This document shows positions 1-9,139 of a DNA stretch of 64,000 nucleotides, piece after piece (positions within the stretch are counted from its first letter, which is position 1; the number at the start of each line of letters is the position of its first letter). The notes under the pieces were generated by a model that saw only the letters and a program-made list of their open reading frames with translations, did not search any database and had not been told where the DNA came from. The DNA is from Allomuricauda sp. ARW1Y1. Lineage in GTDB: Bacteria > Bacteroidota > Bacteroidia > Flavobacteriales > Flavobacteriaceae. The translations under genes were made by a program, and so were the position numbers. The stretch is from assembly GCF_013407935.1 (NCBI RefSeq), contig NZ_JACBZU010000005.1, forward strand, positions 62,001-126,000. Reading direction: 5' to 3'.

Positions 1-753
1 AACCATGAGGATAAGGGCGTTCCTTTGGTGACGGAAAAGGCCATACCGCAAATAAAGAAATTTGTCGATCATGCGGTCGCCAAAATGAAAAAAGGGGGTA
101 GACTCTTTTATATTGGCGCAGGTACCAGTGGAAGACTCGGTGTCTTGGACGCCTCAGAATGCCCCCCTACCTTTGGGGTGTCCGATGATTGGATCATCGG
201 TCTTATTGCCGGGGGCGATAAGGCCTTGCGCAAAGCCGTGGAAAACGCTGAAGATGATTTCGATCAAGCTTGGAAAGACCTTCAAACATTCAATATCAGC
301 GAAAAGGATATTGTGCTGGGAATAGCGGCCTCAGGTACTACGCCCTATGTCATAGGAGGAATACGAAAGTCCAAGGAACATTCGATTTTGACAGGAAGTA
401 TATCCTGTAATGCCCATGCGCCCCTTTCTAAGCTATCCGATTATCCCATAGAGTTGGTCGTGGGGCCTGAATTTGTCACCGGCAGTACACGGATGAAAGC
501 CGGTACAGCACAAAAGCTTGCCTTGAACATGATTTCCACCTCCATTATGATCCAGTTGGGCAGGGTACGCGGGAACAAGATGGTGGATATGCAATTGTCC
601 AATAAAAAGTTGGTCGACCGCGGCAAAAGAATGTTAATGGAGGAATTGGATATTGATGAAAAACTGGCCGGTCAATTGTTGGAAAAGCATAAGAATATCA
701 GAAAGGTGCTGGACTCTTATGACTCCCAAATGAAAAAAAGAATGGATTCGTAA
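1..753 (+). CDS. murQ: N-acetylmuramic acid 6-phosphate etherase MurQ, 5' end outside window
   Basis: MurQ cleaves the lactyl ether of MurNAc-6-phosphate to give GlcNAc-6-phosphate and D-lactate in cytoplasmic recycling of cell-wall sugars. The frame is open from base 1, reading N-H-E-D-K-G-V-P before the first possible start, so the N-terminus is cut off by the window edge; about 250 residues remain of a family that is usually near 270-300. The SIS-fold signature GAGTSGRLGVLDASE is followed by CPPTF, with the acidic residue expected for catalysis, and the late motif TGSTRMKAGTAQK is present. It is the only plus-strand gene before the minus-strand accessory cassette. A role alongside the amino-sugar genes at 6.4-19 kb is possible but only inferred. 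Confidence 0.94.
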   Translation, partial: NHEDKGVPLVTEKAIPQIKKFVDHAVAKMKKGGRLFYIGAGTSGRLGVLDASECPPTFGVSDDWIIGLIAGGDKALRKAVENAEDDFDQAWKDLQTFNISEKDIVLGIAASGTTPYVIGGIRKSKEHSILTGSISCNAHAPLSKLSDYPIELVVGPEFVTGSTRMKAGTAQKLALNMISTSIMIQLGRVRGNKMVDMQLSNKKLVDRGKRMLMEELDIDEKLAGQLLEKHKNIRKVLDSYDSQMKKRMDS

Positions 754-1024
754 ATTGAAAGAACAGCGACTGAGCTGCAAGACATCACCTTTGCGCGGCA
801 TTAAACGGTTGATTTTAAATGTACCTACAATAGCAATCTGTCCCTGAACTTAAATTGTACCAAAACAAACATCTCGAATGCCTTGCTAATAGTGGGTACC
901 TAATGTTCAAACGATTCTGTTTTGAATCTTGAGTTGGTAAATAAGGGGAAATACTATAAAGGTTGTAGTGTAATCGGTGGCAAAACTCCGGTTTGGACAG
1001 GCACCGGAGCGGCCCTTTGGAATG

Positions 1025-1861
1025 TTAGGCCATTTCATAAACGGTCTCGAACAGTTGCCTGTCCAACTGTTGCTGTTTGGCAAAGCCCTTCTTGAGGTTA
1101 CTGTGCAATACTGCGTTGAAGGCATTATAGCCCAACCAGAGGTTTGGGGTACTGCCCAGTTGCAATGCCTCTGCATCAAGGATCTCAAGGACCTCTCGGG
1201 CCTTTTTGGAGGGTGCATCATTGGTATCGCTGCACTCATAGCGGAACAGTTGGGTCCGCTCCAGCACTTCCCTGACAAAATCCTTGGTATCCAGCAGTTC
1301 CACGGTCATCATCTGATGGAACCTACCGGAAATACTGTAGAACTCATTGTCGAGGAATCTGCGGAACAGTCCTTGGAGCCCGGGCATGATGAGCTGCACC
1401 GCGTTTTTGTGGTGCTTGATGGAAAAGCCAATTTCCGTCCGGGCCACGTGCAGGCCATTGGAACAGACTTTTCGGTAGAACCCAAAATGGCCTGCGGTAC
1501 GTTCGCTCCCATCGTAGGCATTGGTAAACCGCAGCATCGGTAAAATGACGTCCTCACCTTGCCCTACCGAGAACTGGGTAGTGTCGGTAAGGACAAAGTC
1601 CACGCTGAAACTACGGTCCGAGCGGTTAATGCTCTGACGGGAGTATTCCAGGCCCGCATCGATGAGCAATTGCTCCGCCTTTTTGAAAAATAGTTGGTTG
1701 GGAATATGCCCGTAGCGCTGGGACACCATGTTCACGATCTTGCCGTTGCTGACCACGGCCTGTTCCAAGCCCTTTCGTACGGGCATACCGGTCAATTCGT
1801 TTAGAGGTCTGATCTGTACCGGCACAAATACCTCATCCTGCTGTAAGTTGTCTACATACAT
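1025..1861 (-). CDS. DUF932 family protein
   Basis: A 278-residue protein that I place in the DUF932 family (plasmid/phage-associated proteins of unknown biochemical role). Features typical of the family are an N-terminal PVRKGLEQAVVSNGKIVNMVS-type segment, the central HFGFYRKVCSNGLHV stretch and a C-terminal NLWLGYNAFNAVLH segment. No signal peptide or membrane segment is visible, so it is likely cytoplasmic. The ATG at 1861 is followed directly by the conserved N-terminus. It is the last gene of a minus-strand cassette with an SRAP protein and two small unknown genes. DUF932 genes are often carried on mobile elements, which fits that setting. Molecular function is not known. Confidence 0.8.
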   Translation of the reverse strand: MYVDNLQQDEVFVPVQIRPLNELTGMPVRKGLEQAVVSNGKIVNMVSQRYGHIPNQLFFKKAEQLLIDAGLEYSRQSINRSDRSFSVDFVLTDTTQFSVGQGEDVILPMLRFTNAYDGSERTAGHFGFYRKVCSNGLHVARTEIGFSIKHHKNAVQLIMPGLQGLFRRFLDNEFYSISGRFHQMMTVELLDTKDFVREVLERTQLFRYECSDTNDAPSKKAREVLEILDAEALQLGSTPNLWLGYNAFNAVLHSNLKKGFAKQQQLDRQLFETVYEMA

Positions 1862-2122
1862 CTTTTTGTGATTTTAGGTTAAACAATAATTACAGTGGTC
1901 TACAAACGGAAGGCAGCACGTTGAGCGGCGAGGAAACGGAATAAATAGGCCTGCCCAAGGGCAGGAGATGGCCACAGCCGGGGCTTTATGCCGTCCCTTG
2001 TCCGATACCGGGATGCGACGTTTACCTTGTGTAGGTATTGGATAACAGGGAAAGCGGTTGGTCCAATGTGTTTTTGGAATGAACCAGGATGACAGCAATT
2101 GAAAGAAGGTCTTTAGGTGAGG

Positions 2123-2362
2123 TCAGCCTTGGATAAGGCGATCGAGAAATGCGATATAGGCACTGACCTTTCCGTGATAATCCTCAACCCCGTAGGTCCC
2201 GGAGCAAAGATGGGCCTTTTCCCTAATGGCATAGTCCACCATAGTGGCCCCATCACTGAACAGGATGTAGTGCTGCAGCAAGAGTGCATTGAAATCATCG
2301 GAAGCCTGGATCCGATGGGCAAATTTATAGGGAAGGTCCATACCGCGCACTAGGTTCTTCAT
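2123..2362 (-). CDS. small hypothetical protein in the SRAP/DUF932 cassette
   Basis: A 79-residue protein of unknown function. The frame is open further upstream, but the ATG at 2362 (MKNLVRGMDLPYKFAHRIQ) lies 22 bases after the previous gene's stop and avoids a long overlap, so I take it as the start. The composition is that of a soluble protein, with a central segment LLLQHYILFSDGATMVDYAI and the C-terminal motif GVEDYHGKVSAYIAFLDRLI. No cysteine pairs, membrane segments or catalytic motif stand out. Co-orientation and tight spacing with the 83-residue gene and the SRAP gene suggest joint transcription. Confidence 0.6.
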   Translation of the reverse strand: MKNLVRGMDLPYKFAHRIQASDDFNALLLQHYILFSDGATMVDYAIREKAHLCSGTYGVEDYHGKVSAYIAFLDRLIQG

Positions 2363-2384
2363 ATACCGAACAGTTAATTCTTGA

Positions 2385-2636
2385 TTATAGAAAACCCAAA
2401 ATGTCCTGATAGACCGTATCGGTATATTTGTCCATTTTCTTACCATGCACGAACACACCCATGTTCAGTATGGAACCTTGTTGCGGGCAAAGTTCCAATT
2501 CGATAAAAAATCGGTCCATGGCATACAGTTGAAAACAACAGTCGATGGATCTGAAGGAAGCCACATAGACCGCATCGTCCCATAGGGTCTCCCATTGCTC
2601 TTCCTTGGACAGTGCCAAATAGTCGTATATCCGCAT
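2385..2636 (-). CDS. small hypothetical protein translationally coupled to SRAP gene
   Basis: An 83-residue acidic protein beginning MRIYDYLALSKEEQWETLWD. Its ATG at 2636 shares one base with the stop codon of the upstream SRAP gene (TGATG), a typical coupling arrangement, so I prefer it over the TTG one codon earlier. The central part CCFQLYAMDRFFIELELC looks like an amphipathic strand/helix core, followed by a charged tail with GKKMDKYTDTVYQDIL. I do not recognise a domain. The strict overlap argues that it is made together with, and perhaps acts with, the SRAP protein. Confidence 0.65.
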   Translation of the reverse strand: MRIYDYLALSKEEQWETLWDDAVYVASFRSIDCCFQLYAMDRFFIELELCPQQGSILNMGVFVHGKKMDKYTDTVYQDILGFL

Positions 2637-3397
2637 CAATAGGTCGTTTTAACATTGTCATAGGCCACGGGGACCATGGCCTCGGGTACATTGCCCACGG
2701 CATCCTTGCCCCTCAATTTCCCGACGGTATGGGCCGCCAGTTCCGATTCAGGGTACGGTCGTAATAGCTCTTCCAGCTGTTTTTGGTCCAGTTCGTCCCG
2801 ATACGGTTTCAACCATTCATCTTCCAATCCATCGGGCAAGATCACCGGCATACGCGGTCCCTCCATCTTGGGATTGTTATGGATCTCAGCCATCATGGGA
2901 TTGCCTTCGGTGGTCACAATGGAAAAAGTATTGAGGATTTCCCCGGTCTCGGGGTCGGTCCACTCGTTCCATAGACCGGCCAAGGCTATGGGTTCATGGT
3001 CCTTTCGAGAGATGTAGTAAGGAACGGTCGCCTTACCATGGTGGTGGTGTTCATAGAACCCATCGATATAAATGAGGCATCGCTTGTCCTTTGCGGAAGT
3101 TTTGAAGGAATTCTTCTCAAAAATGGTCTCCCCTCTTGCATTGAGCGTCTTGTTCCAAATCGCCTTTTTATCCTTGGCCCAAAAAGGTACCAAGCCCCAT
3201 TGGGACACTATAGGTACATTAGGGTTTTCATTGGTATAAATAATCATTTTGGGATGTTGGAAACCTGTCACATGGAACAGTGGCAGGTCGGTCTCCCTGA
3301 CCATTTTTTCCCGGATTTCACGGATGGCGTGTTCATCGGCGTCCCGCATGGTCCTTTTGAGCTGGGTTTCAAGCTGGGCATTGACATCGTAGCACAT
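2636..3397 (-). CDS. SRAP (YedK/HMCES) family abasic-site-binding protein
   Basis: SRAP proteins form a covalent thiazolidine link between their N-terminal cysteine and abasic sites in single-stranded DNA, shielding them from breakage. The expected residues are all here: Cys2 directly after the initiator Met, Asn86 and Glu90 in TLNARGET, Glu116 in DGFYEH, and His173 in AEIHN, followed after a short spacer by RMPVIL. In the short E. coli-type proteins the His and RMPVIL motifs are nearly adjacent, so a small insertion sits between them here. Length (253 aa) is normal. It heads a minus-strand cassette, overlapping the next gene by one base. Family assignment is secure; its role in this cassette (DNA repair versus element protection) is inferred. 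Confidence 0.92.
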   Translation of the reverse strand: MCYDVNAQLETQLKRTMRDADEHAIREIREKMVRETDLPLFHVTGFQHPKMIIYTNENPNVPIVSQWGLVPFWAKDKKAIWNKTLNARGETIFEKNSFKTSAKDKRCLIYIDGFYEHHHHGKATVPYYISRKDHEPIALAGLWNEWTDPETGEILNTFSIVTTEGNPMMAEIHNNPKMEGPRMPVILPDGLEDEWLKPYRDELDQKQLEELLRPYPESELAAHTVGKLRGKDAVGNVPEAMVPVAYDNVKTTY

Positions 3398-3945
3398 AAT
3401 TGAGGTTGTCTGAAACTAATCTTTAATGTAGTGAATCCAATGTATACTACCAAGTGTTTAGCCCCATATAGCTGAAGCGGGGCTAATCACATTTCAAAAT
3501 AATGCTGTGCTAACGATCGATAATGACTGCCCCATTTGGGGTTGTTACAGCACGTATTGAAAAATAGCTCCATTACATTTACGCTACTTTTCAATAATGA
3601 TTCCCATATGGTGCTCATTCAAAGCCTGATTTCAATTATCACCTTCACCTTGGCCAAAATATCCATATAAGCAAATGGATTGTCCACAACGAATCCAATT
3701 GGGACATCGACTTAGAGAGGCCTACTTCTTTATGAAGGTAAACAAATGCTTCGATAAATGCCCTATTTTAGTTCATTATTTCAAATCAACCATTGAGCGT
3801 AAAAAAGGTATGCCATAGCACCACATTTGTGTCCCTGTTCCAATGCCGTTCGGATAAATAACCTTATTTTAAAACCTCGATTAAAACAACCCTATAAAGC
3901 AGTATACATAAATTAAATATTGACATAAATCGACCTTTATATAGC
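3398..3945. other. intergenic region between divergent genes
   Basis: About 550 bases separating the SRAP gene (leftward) from the amidase gene (rightward). It is AT-rich and contains no convincing reading frame. A short inverted pair CCCCATTTGGGG lies near 3531-3542. The promoters of both flanking genes must lie here, but I could not identify a clear TTG/TAnnTTTG pair. Confidence 0.5.
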
Positions 3946-4878
3946 ATGACCATAGCAGTAGCACAATTTGAGCCCAAGGACGGCGATAAGGCCTATAATC
4001 TTTCCATCATCCACAAACTTGCCAAAAAGGCCCGTGCCAAAGGAGCAGATGTAATCAGTTTTCATGAAATGTGCGTGACCGGATACACCTTCACCAAGGA
4101 CCTGGACCGAGAGGATTTGAACAGTTTGGCAGAAGATATCCCGAACGGTAAAAGCACAAAGGAACTCATATCCATCTCAGCTGAACTGGGCATCCCAATC
4201 CTTGCCGGTCTGGTGGAAAAGGCAGAAGGAAAATTGTACAATACCTACGTCTGCGTTACGGCCGAAGGGGTGGTAGCCAAATACCGTAAAATCCATCCGT
4301 TCATCAATGCACACTTGTCCGCTGGCAACCAATATTGTGTATTCGACCTACTGGGTTGGAAATGTGGTATCCTGATTTGTTATGATAACAATGTCATTGA
4401 AAATGTACGCGCTACAAGTCTTTTGGGAGCAGAGATCATATTTGCCCCACATGTCACTGGCTGCACACCATCCTCCCTGCCACACCGGGGCTATGTAGAC
4501 CAAAAATACTGGGACAATCGCTTGAATGACCCTGTTTCCCTTCGCATGGAATTTGATGGCCCTAAAGGAAGGCGCTGGTTGATGCGGTGGCTACCTGCCA
4601 GGGCCTATGACAATGGTGTTTATTATGCCTTCTCGAATCCAATTGGCTATGATGGTGAGCACCTTAAAAATGGGAACTCTATGATCTTGGACCCCTATGG
4701 CGAGGTCCTGTCCGAGATACGGTCGTTTGAAGACGAAATAACCGTATCAAAAATCACAAAAGACAAAATACAGTTGTCCGGTGGTTGGCGCTATAAAAAT
4801 GCCCGAAGACCGGAGCTCTATAAGGATATCTTGGGAGCCGACCATCGCTCAGATACAAGTCCCATCTGGATGAAGTAG
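3946..4878 (+). CDS. carbon-nitrogen hydrolase (nitrilase superfamily)
   Basis: A 310-residue cytoplasmic amidase-type enzyme of the nitrilase superfamily, which hydrolyses C-N bonds of amides, carbamoyl groups or nitriles through a Glu-Lys-Cys triad. The triad is visible as Glu41 in ISFHEMCVTGY, Lys115 in KYRKIHPF and Cys145 in ILICYDNN, in the right order and spacing. The ATG at 3946 starts directly with the first beta strand (TIAVAQFEP), as usual for the family. The motif GGWRYKNARRPELY near the C-terminus is family-like. It stands alone, convergent with the transporter at 4964-6400. The substrate cannot be told from sequence; an N-carbamoyl amino acid or aliphatic amide are both possible. 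Confidence 0.87.
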   Translation: MTIAVAQFEPKDGDKAYNLSIIHKLAKKARAKGADVISFHEMCVTGYTFTKDLDREDLNSLAEDIPNGKSTKELISISAELGIPILAGLVEKAEGKLYNTYVCVTAEGVVAKYRKIHPFINAHLSAGNQYCVFDLLGWKCGILICYDNNVIENVRATSLLGAEIIFAPHVTGCTPSSLPHRGYVDQKYWDNRLNDPVSLRMEFDGPKGRRWLMRWLPARAYDNGVYYAFSNPIGYDGEHLKNGNSMILDPYGEVLSEIRSFEDEITVSKITKDKIQLSGGWRYKNARRPELYKDILGADHRSDTSPIWMK

Positions 4879-4963
4879 CACCGGACCGGTCCATGGAACG
4901 AGGTAACAATGCCCGGTTAATGTAGTCAGGTCTTTACGCTATGCAAGACTTCACCGATTGATT

Positions 4964-6400
4964 TCAAAACGGACCCATTAACAAGGGGACCATCCAATAA
5001 ATGAACAGCGAAACCAAGACGATGGATAGCAAATTCATAAAAAATCCAGCACGTACCATATCGGGAATGCGCAAATAGCCCGAACCAAAAACAACTGCGT
5101 TGGGAGGGGTTGCCACGGGCAACATGAAGGCGCACGATGCAGCAGTGGTACAGGCCACCAACAGCATGAGTGGGTCCATGTCCAAGGTAAGGGCCAAGGG
5201 TGCCAAAACAGGGAGCAACATGGCTGTGGTGGCCAAGTTTGATGTGACCTCGGTCAAAAAGTTGACAGAGGCAATGATCAAAAGTAAAAGCAAAAGCAGT
5301 GGAAGACCCTCAAAGAACGTCATCTGTGCACCCAGAAAAGAGGCCAGACCGGTATCTTGAAATCCTTTGGCGATAGCCATGCCCCCACCGAACAGTAAAA
5401 TGATGCCCCATGGTATGCGAACCGCTTCCTTCCAATTGATCAACGGACGCCCTGTTTGGTTTGCCGGTACCAGAAATAATAGCACCGCCGAGGTTATGGC
5501 AATAATCGTATCGTCAATATGTGGAATGAACCTTTGCAGCAAAAAAGACCTGAAAATCCAGCACAGCGCAGTGAGCACAAAAACCAAGAGCACTCTTTTT
5601 TCTTCCTTTTGCAGAGGGCCCAGTTCGTTCAACAATCGCTCGATCTCCCTTTTTCCCCCAGGAAAAACAGCATTTCTTAAAGGAAAGGCTACACGGGTCA
5701 AATAAAGCCATCCCAATACCAATAGGATGGATGATAAGGGCAGACCGAACTTCATCCAATCCCAAAACCCCACATCCCAGCCATAGGCCTTTTGGACAAA
5801 TCCCGCGAATACCAGATTTGGTGGCGTTCCTATCAAAGTGGCAATACCACCGATGGAAGCGGCATAAGCGATGGCCAACATCAACAACTTACTGAACACG
5901 GTGTTTTCATCCACAGGGGTATTTGGGTTGTCCTTTAATTGCTTGACAATGGAAATGGCCATCGGCAATACCATTACCGTGGTCGCGGTATTGGATATCC
6001 ACATGGACAAAAAAGCGGTTGCTACCATAAAGCCCAGCACAATACGGTACATATTGGTACCAATGACCCTTATGATATGCAACGCTATTCTTTTGTGGAG
6101 GTTCCATTTTTCGATGGCCATGGCCAATATAAAACCTCCCATGTACAGGAACACATACTTATGGCCATAGCTTGCGGTGGTATCCCCCAATGGAAGGGTA
6201 TCCATAAGGGGAAACAGAACGATGGGCAACAAAGCGGTAACCGCAATCGGGATGACCTCAAACACCCACCAAACAGCGATCCAAAGGGTAGCCGCCAGCA
6301 CGTCACGTCCCTCATGGGAAAGGCCTTGGGGCTCAAAACAGCACCTTACCAATACGAAGAGCAACGGTCCCAATACCAAGCCCAGTCTTTTATAGCTCAT
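4964..6400 (-). CDS. DASS (SLC13) family anion:sodium symporter
   Basis: A 478-residue inner-membrane transporter of the divalent anion:Na+ symporter family, which imports dicarboxylates, citrate or sulfate. There are about 11-12 hydrophobic segments, and the duplicated substrate/sodium-binding motifs are clear: SMWISNTATT in the first half and TEVTSNLATTAMLLP in the second. The motif ATPPNAVVFGSGY close to the C-terminus is also typical. It lies downstream of the glycan locus on the same strand but is separated from it by a strong terminator at 6424-6463, so it is probably transcribed on its own. Which anion it carries is not determined. Confidence 0.9.
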   Translation of the reverse strand: MSYKRLGLVLGPLLFVLVRCCFEPQGLSHEGRDVLAATLWIAVWWVFEVIPIAVTALLPIVLFPLMDTLPLGDTTASYGHKYVFLYMGGFILAMAIEKWNLHKRIALHIIRVIGTNMYRIVLGFMVATAFLSMWISNTATTVMVLPMAISIVKQLKDNPNTPVDENTVFSKLLMLAIAYAASIGGIATLIGTPPNLVFAGFVQKAYGWDVGFWDWMKFGLPLSSILLVLGWLYLTRVAFPLRNAVFPGGKREIERLLNELGPLQKEEKRVLLVFVLTALCWIFRSFLLQRFIPHIDDTIIAITSAVLLFLVPANQTGRPLINWKEAVRIPWGIILLFGGGMAIAKGFQDTGLASFLGAQMTFFEGLPLLLLLLLIIASVNFLTEVTSNLATTAMLLPVLAPLALTLDMDPLMLLVACTTAASCAFMLPVATPPNAVVFGSGYLRIPDMVRAGFFMNLLSIVLVSLFIYWMVPLLMGPF

Positions 6401-6423
6401 ATCCAGTCATTCCAATTTGGCAT

Positions 6424-6463
6424 AAAAAAGGGACGGCTCCCGAAGGTTTGGCCATCCCTTTTC
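6424..6463 (-). terminator. rho-independent terminator closing the glycan locus
   Basis: On the minus strand the stem AAAAGGGATGGC pairs with GCCGTCCCTTTT with one mismatch, followed by a run of T. It sits directly after the stop of the lyase-like gene (6479) and before the transporter gene, separating the two transcripts. Confidence 0.8.
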
Positions 6464-6478
6464 CGAAGATTACACGTT

Positions 6479-9121
6479 TTACTTGATATTGGCCTCATCC
6501 ATCCAATAGAGCAGGTATGGAATATTGTAGCCATGTGTCCAACCAAATACCCGGAGTCCTTGATTGGTCTGCCAATTCGTGAAGCGCCCCTTGCTCATGG
6601 GCAGATTGGATATTCCCAAAAGGTCCTTGCTATATTCTTCAGATGTTTTATAGTCATCCGGTGATTTTGGCAACTCACCTACCTTGAGCATTTCTGCCCT
6701 CGCCAAGGCTTCGTCCAGATAGCTCTTTTCGCCACTAAACTCATATCCTAACAACAATGGAGATATGGTTGCTAAATAAGATTCCATCTCGTGGTTCAAC
6801 GGTGGCACATCGCGAACCCATCTTGCGTGCCTCAACAAGGCTTTGCGCACTTCTTCATCCCCGGTGATCTGTTGATACTTATAAAGTCCCTGTGCCACAT
6901 AGGGCTGGGAATAACCATATCTATCCAACACCAGGTTTCCTCCTTGACGCTCTTGGAATTCAAGTATCAATCGTACCCTATCGTCCAGTTCATCCTTATA
7001 TTTCTGCAATTTGGTGGCATCGTATAACTCCACCATATTAAGTACGGACAAATACAATCTTCTACCCCGTAGATCATGCTCGCCCCATATACGGTTGATA
7101 TAGGTATCACCGGTCATTTTAGCTACTTCCAAAGCCCTATGGTCGCCTGTTAGATAGTAGTCCGCAATCCAACCCTGGATCCAAACGTGCGCGCTCAATA
7201 AGGAATACCAATGTTCTGCGGCATGTCTCCTTCCAATTCCCAGGTAGGGTGTGGATTCCGGCTCGTCCTTGAAATCCCAAAAGTCTATGGCATCGTTGAT
7301 CTGACCATAATACGTTCGTTTTTTGGGCCAGTGTACATTGTCCACATCCATGGTATGTCTGCTCATGGCCTGGGCCATCTCAAAATATTGTGGATCTCCC
7401 GTACGCATAAAATTGGTCCAGAGCATAAAATCAACGGTGGGCTCATTGTTGGTCCACTGTACCCAATGTCCGTTATAATAATAGGTCTTTCCATCACCAT
7501 AGTTGAACATGCCATACCAGGGTTGGTTCTTTTGGTTGTAGGCCCACCATTGATATCGATATTGAAGTGCATTTTCGAACTCGGTATGCTCGGAAGAGGC
7601 CGGTGCCATGTTACCGTACACTTTGGAATTGGTGTACCATTCCGGTGCAGCATGCGCAACAGGACTTTCCACAACATAATCCATAGTTTCGGCAACATCG
7701 CTCTTGTTATCGTGGAAATAATAAATGAATTCGGTCGTTTTGGTTATCCCTTGGGCAAAATTGGACAACATGCCGCCGTCCATTGCAGTGTGGTGCCTTT
7801 CAAAACTCATCGGTCCGTTCTCCTCTGGCCAAATGCTTCCCAAAAGTATATGGTTGACCGGGTCTAATTTTATCCCTTTGGGATATTCTTTCATAAAGTT
7901 TCGGATTCCTACGCCGATCCCCCTTTTTCCATCGGTCACGTTCAACCAACCTTTGGCCCTTTGTGACGTGGCCACATCGTCTTCTCCAAGGGTAACGGTT
8001 GCTTGGAATTCCTTGTCATTGTTGATGTTCCCATCACTGTTTTCGTCCAATTGGTTGAGATAGACATCCCTCAAGGTCGGTGGACTTTTTTTAGCCGGTC
8101 CCTTTTGCAGTAATTGAACGGAGGAATCATCAAGACTAACTTCTTGCAAGGCGGTTGGTGCTTTATCCTTCTTCCATGAACCCTGTTGCAATGGCATGGA
8201 AACCAATGAATTATCGTCAAGATGGTATTTAAGTTGGAGGCCAATCCCAGCTATTTGATCGTTGGGCTGCATCCAACCCGGATCGTCCGCTGTGTTCTCC
8301 GAAATGATTTTTTTATTTTGGGTCGCAATATTAGCATGCTCCCCTTCCTGAATTTTGTGTTTATCGGGAATCCCCGTATAGGTCATGGTATGCAATACTT
8401 TTATGTAGCTTTTTCCTGCGTAGGTATGCAACCAAATGGTAAAAGGGGAAATGTTGTTATCTTCCCTACTATAGGTATATGTCCCCTCTATTCTAAAAAT
8501 GGAATGCATGGGGCCTGATCCTTTCTCCCGGAATACTTCATGGATAAATGCTTTGGATGTATCAACTCCGGCATCATCGAGCAAATCGAAGAAGGATCCC
8601 CTATGACTTCCAGGGGAAGATGCGATCAGCTCTTTTTCCGAATACTTACCATCGTTGTCGGAATCCAAAAATACCTTGTCCAAAAACCCGTCACCCTTTT
8701 TATCGATAGTGAAGGATATCTCCCCGGTATTTACTTCGATCCCACCACCTGGCCGCATATTGTTGGCCGATATGATTTTTTCCTTAGGCCCCATTGGGAC
8801 CACTCCTTTGCCATACTCCAATACATAATCCGTTGTTTCTTCGGAGAAGAAAAATACCCATACCCATTTAATGCTATCATCGATAGGGTCCCAGGTACTT
8901 ACCTCTGTGGTCTGGCAAGGGATTTCCATACCATCGGATGTCAGTAAACGAATATGGTCCACTGAATTTAATGCTCCTTTCGGAAAAGGTATCCCTAAGG
9001 TAATGGGCGCCCCTTTTATGTTGTTTTCAACGGTAATGGCTAGCTGGTTTCCTGTCGCCTTTGGTTGGGTACAGGATTGAAGTAACAAGCTTACCAGAAT
9101 TACTGATAGTAATATTCTCAT
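6479..9121 (-). CDS. PcRGLX/YetA-like lyase-type lipoprotein (putative polysaccharide lyase)
   Basis: An 880-residue exported lipoprotein; the lipobox LLLQSC puts the modified cysteine at residue 17. The N-terminal part (about 25-120; NIKGAPITLGIPFPKGAL, then STWDPIDDSIKWVWVFF) matches the RIFT-barrel domain of the PcRGLX/YetA-like family, followed by a beta-rich middle and a C-terminal all-helical toroid (about 530-870) rich in aromatic residues and HHTAMDGG / GRRHAAEHWYSLL motifs. That family includes exo-rhamnogalacturonan lyases (PL26-like) and relatives that cut other uronic-acid polymers. An EF-hand-like loop DSDNDGKYSEKE lies at 153-164. It is the last gene of the glycan operon and its only obvious depolymerase. 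The substrate is unknown. Confidence 0.75.
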   Translation of the reverse strand: MRILLSVILVSLLLQSCTQPKATGNQLAITVENNIKGAPITLGIPFPKGALNSVDHIRLLTSDGMEIPCQTTEVSTWDPIDDSIKWVWVFFFSEETTDYVLEYGKGVVPMGPKEKIISANNMRPGGGIEVNTGEISFTIDKKGDGFLDKVFLDSDNDGKYSEKELIASSPGSHRGSFFDLLDDAGVDTSKAFIHEVFREKGSGPMHSIFRIEGTYTYSREDNNISPFTIWLHTYAGKSYIKVLHTMTYTGIPDKHKIQEGEHANIATQNKKIISENTADDPGWMQPNDQIAGIGLQLKYHLDDNSLVSMPLQQGSWKKDKAPTALQEVSLDDSSVQLLQKGPAKKSPPTLRDVYLNQLDENSDGNINNDKEFQATVTLGEDDVATSQRAKGWLNVTDGKRGIGVGIRNFMKEYPKGIKLDPVNHILLGSIWPEENGPMSFERHHTAMDGGMLSNFAQGITKTTEFIYYFHDNKSDVAETMDYVVESPVAHAAPEWYTNSKVYGNMAPASSEHTEFENALQYRYQWWAYNQKNQPWYGMFNYGDGKTYYYNGHWVQWTNNEPTVDFMLWTNFMRTGDPQYFEMAQAMSRHTMDVDNVHWPKKRTYYGQINDAIDFWDFKDEPESTPYLGIGRRHAAEHWYSLLSAHVWIQGWIADYYLTGDHRALEVAKMTGDTYINRIWGEHDLRGRRLYLSVLNMVELYDATKLQKYKDELDDRVRLILEFQERQGGNLVLDRYGYSQPYVAQGLYKYQQITGDEEVRKALLRHARWVRDVPPLNHEMESYLATISPLLLGYEFSGEKSYLDEALARAEMLKVGELPKSPDDYKTSEEYSKDLLGISNLPMSKGRFTNWQTNQGLRVFGWTHGYNIPYLLYWMDEANIK

Positions 9122-9139
9122 GTTCAGTAAGGTTAATTT

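Noticed and set aside
977-1543. A 188-codon plus-strand frame antisense to the DUF932 gene.
   Set aside because: The opposite strand encodes a recognisable family protein with a proper start; this frame has no domain.
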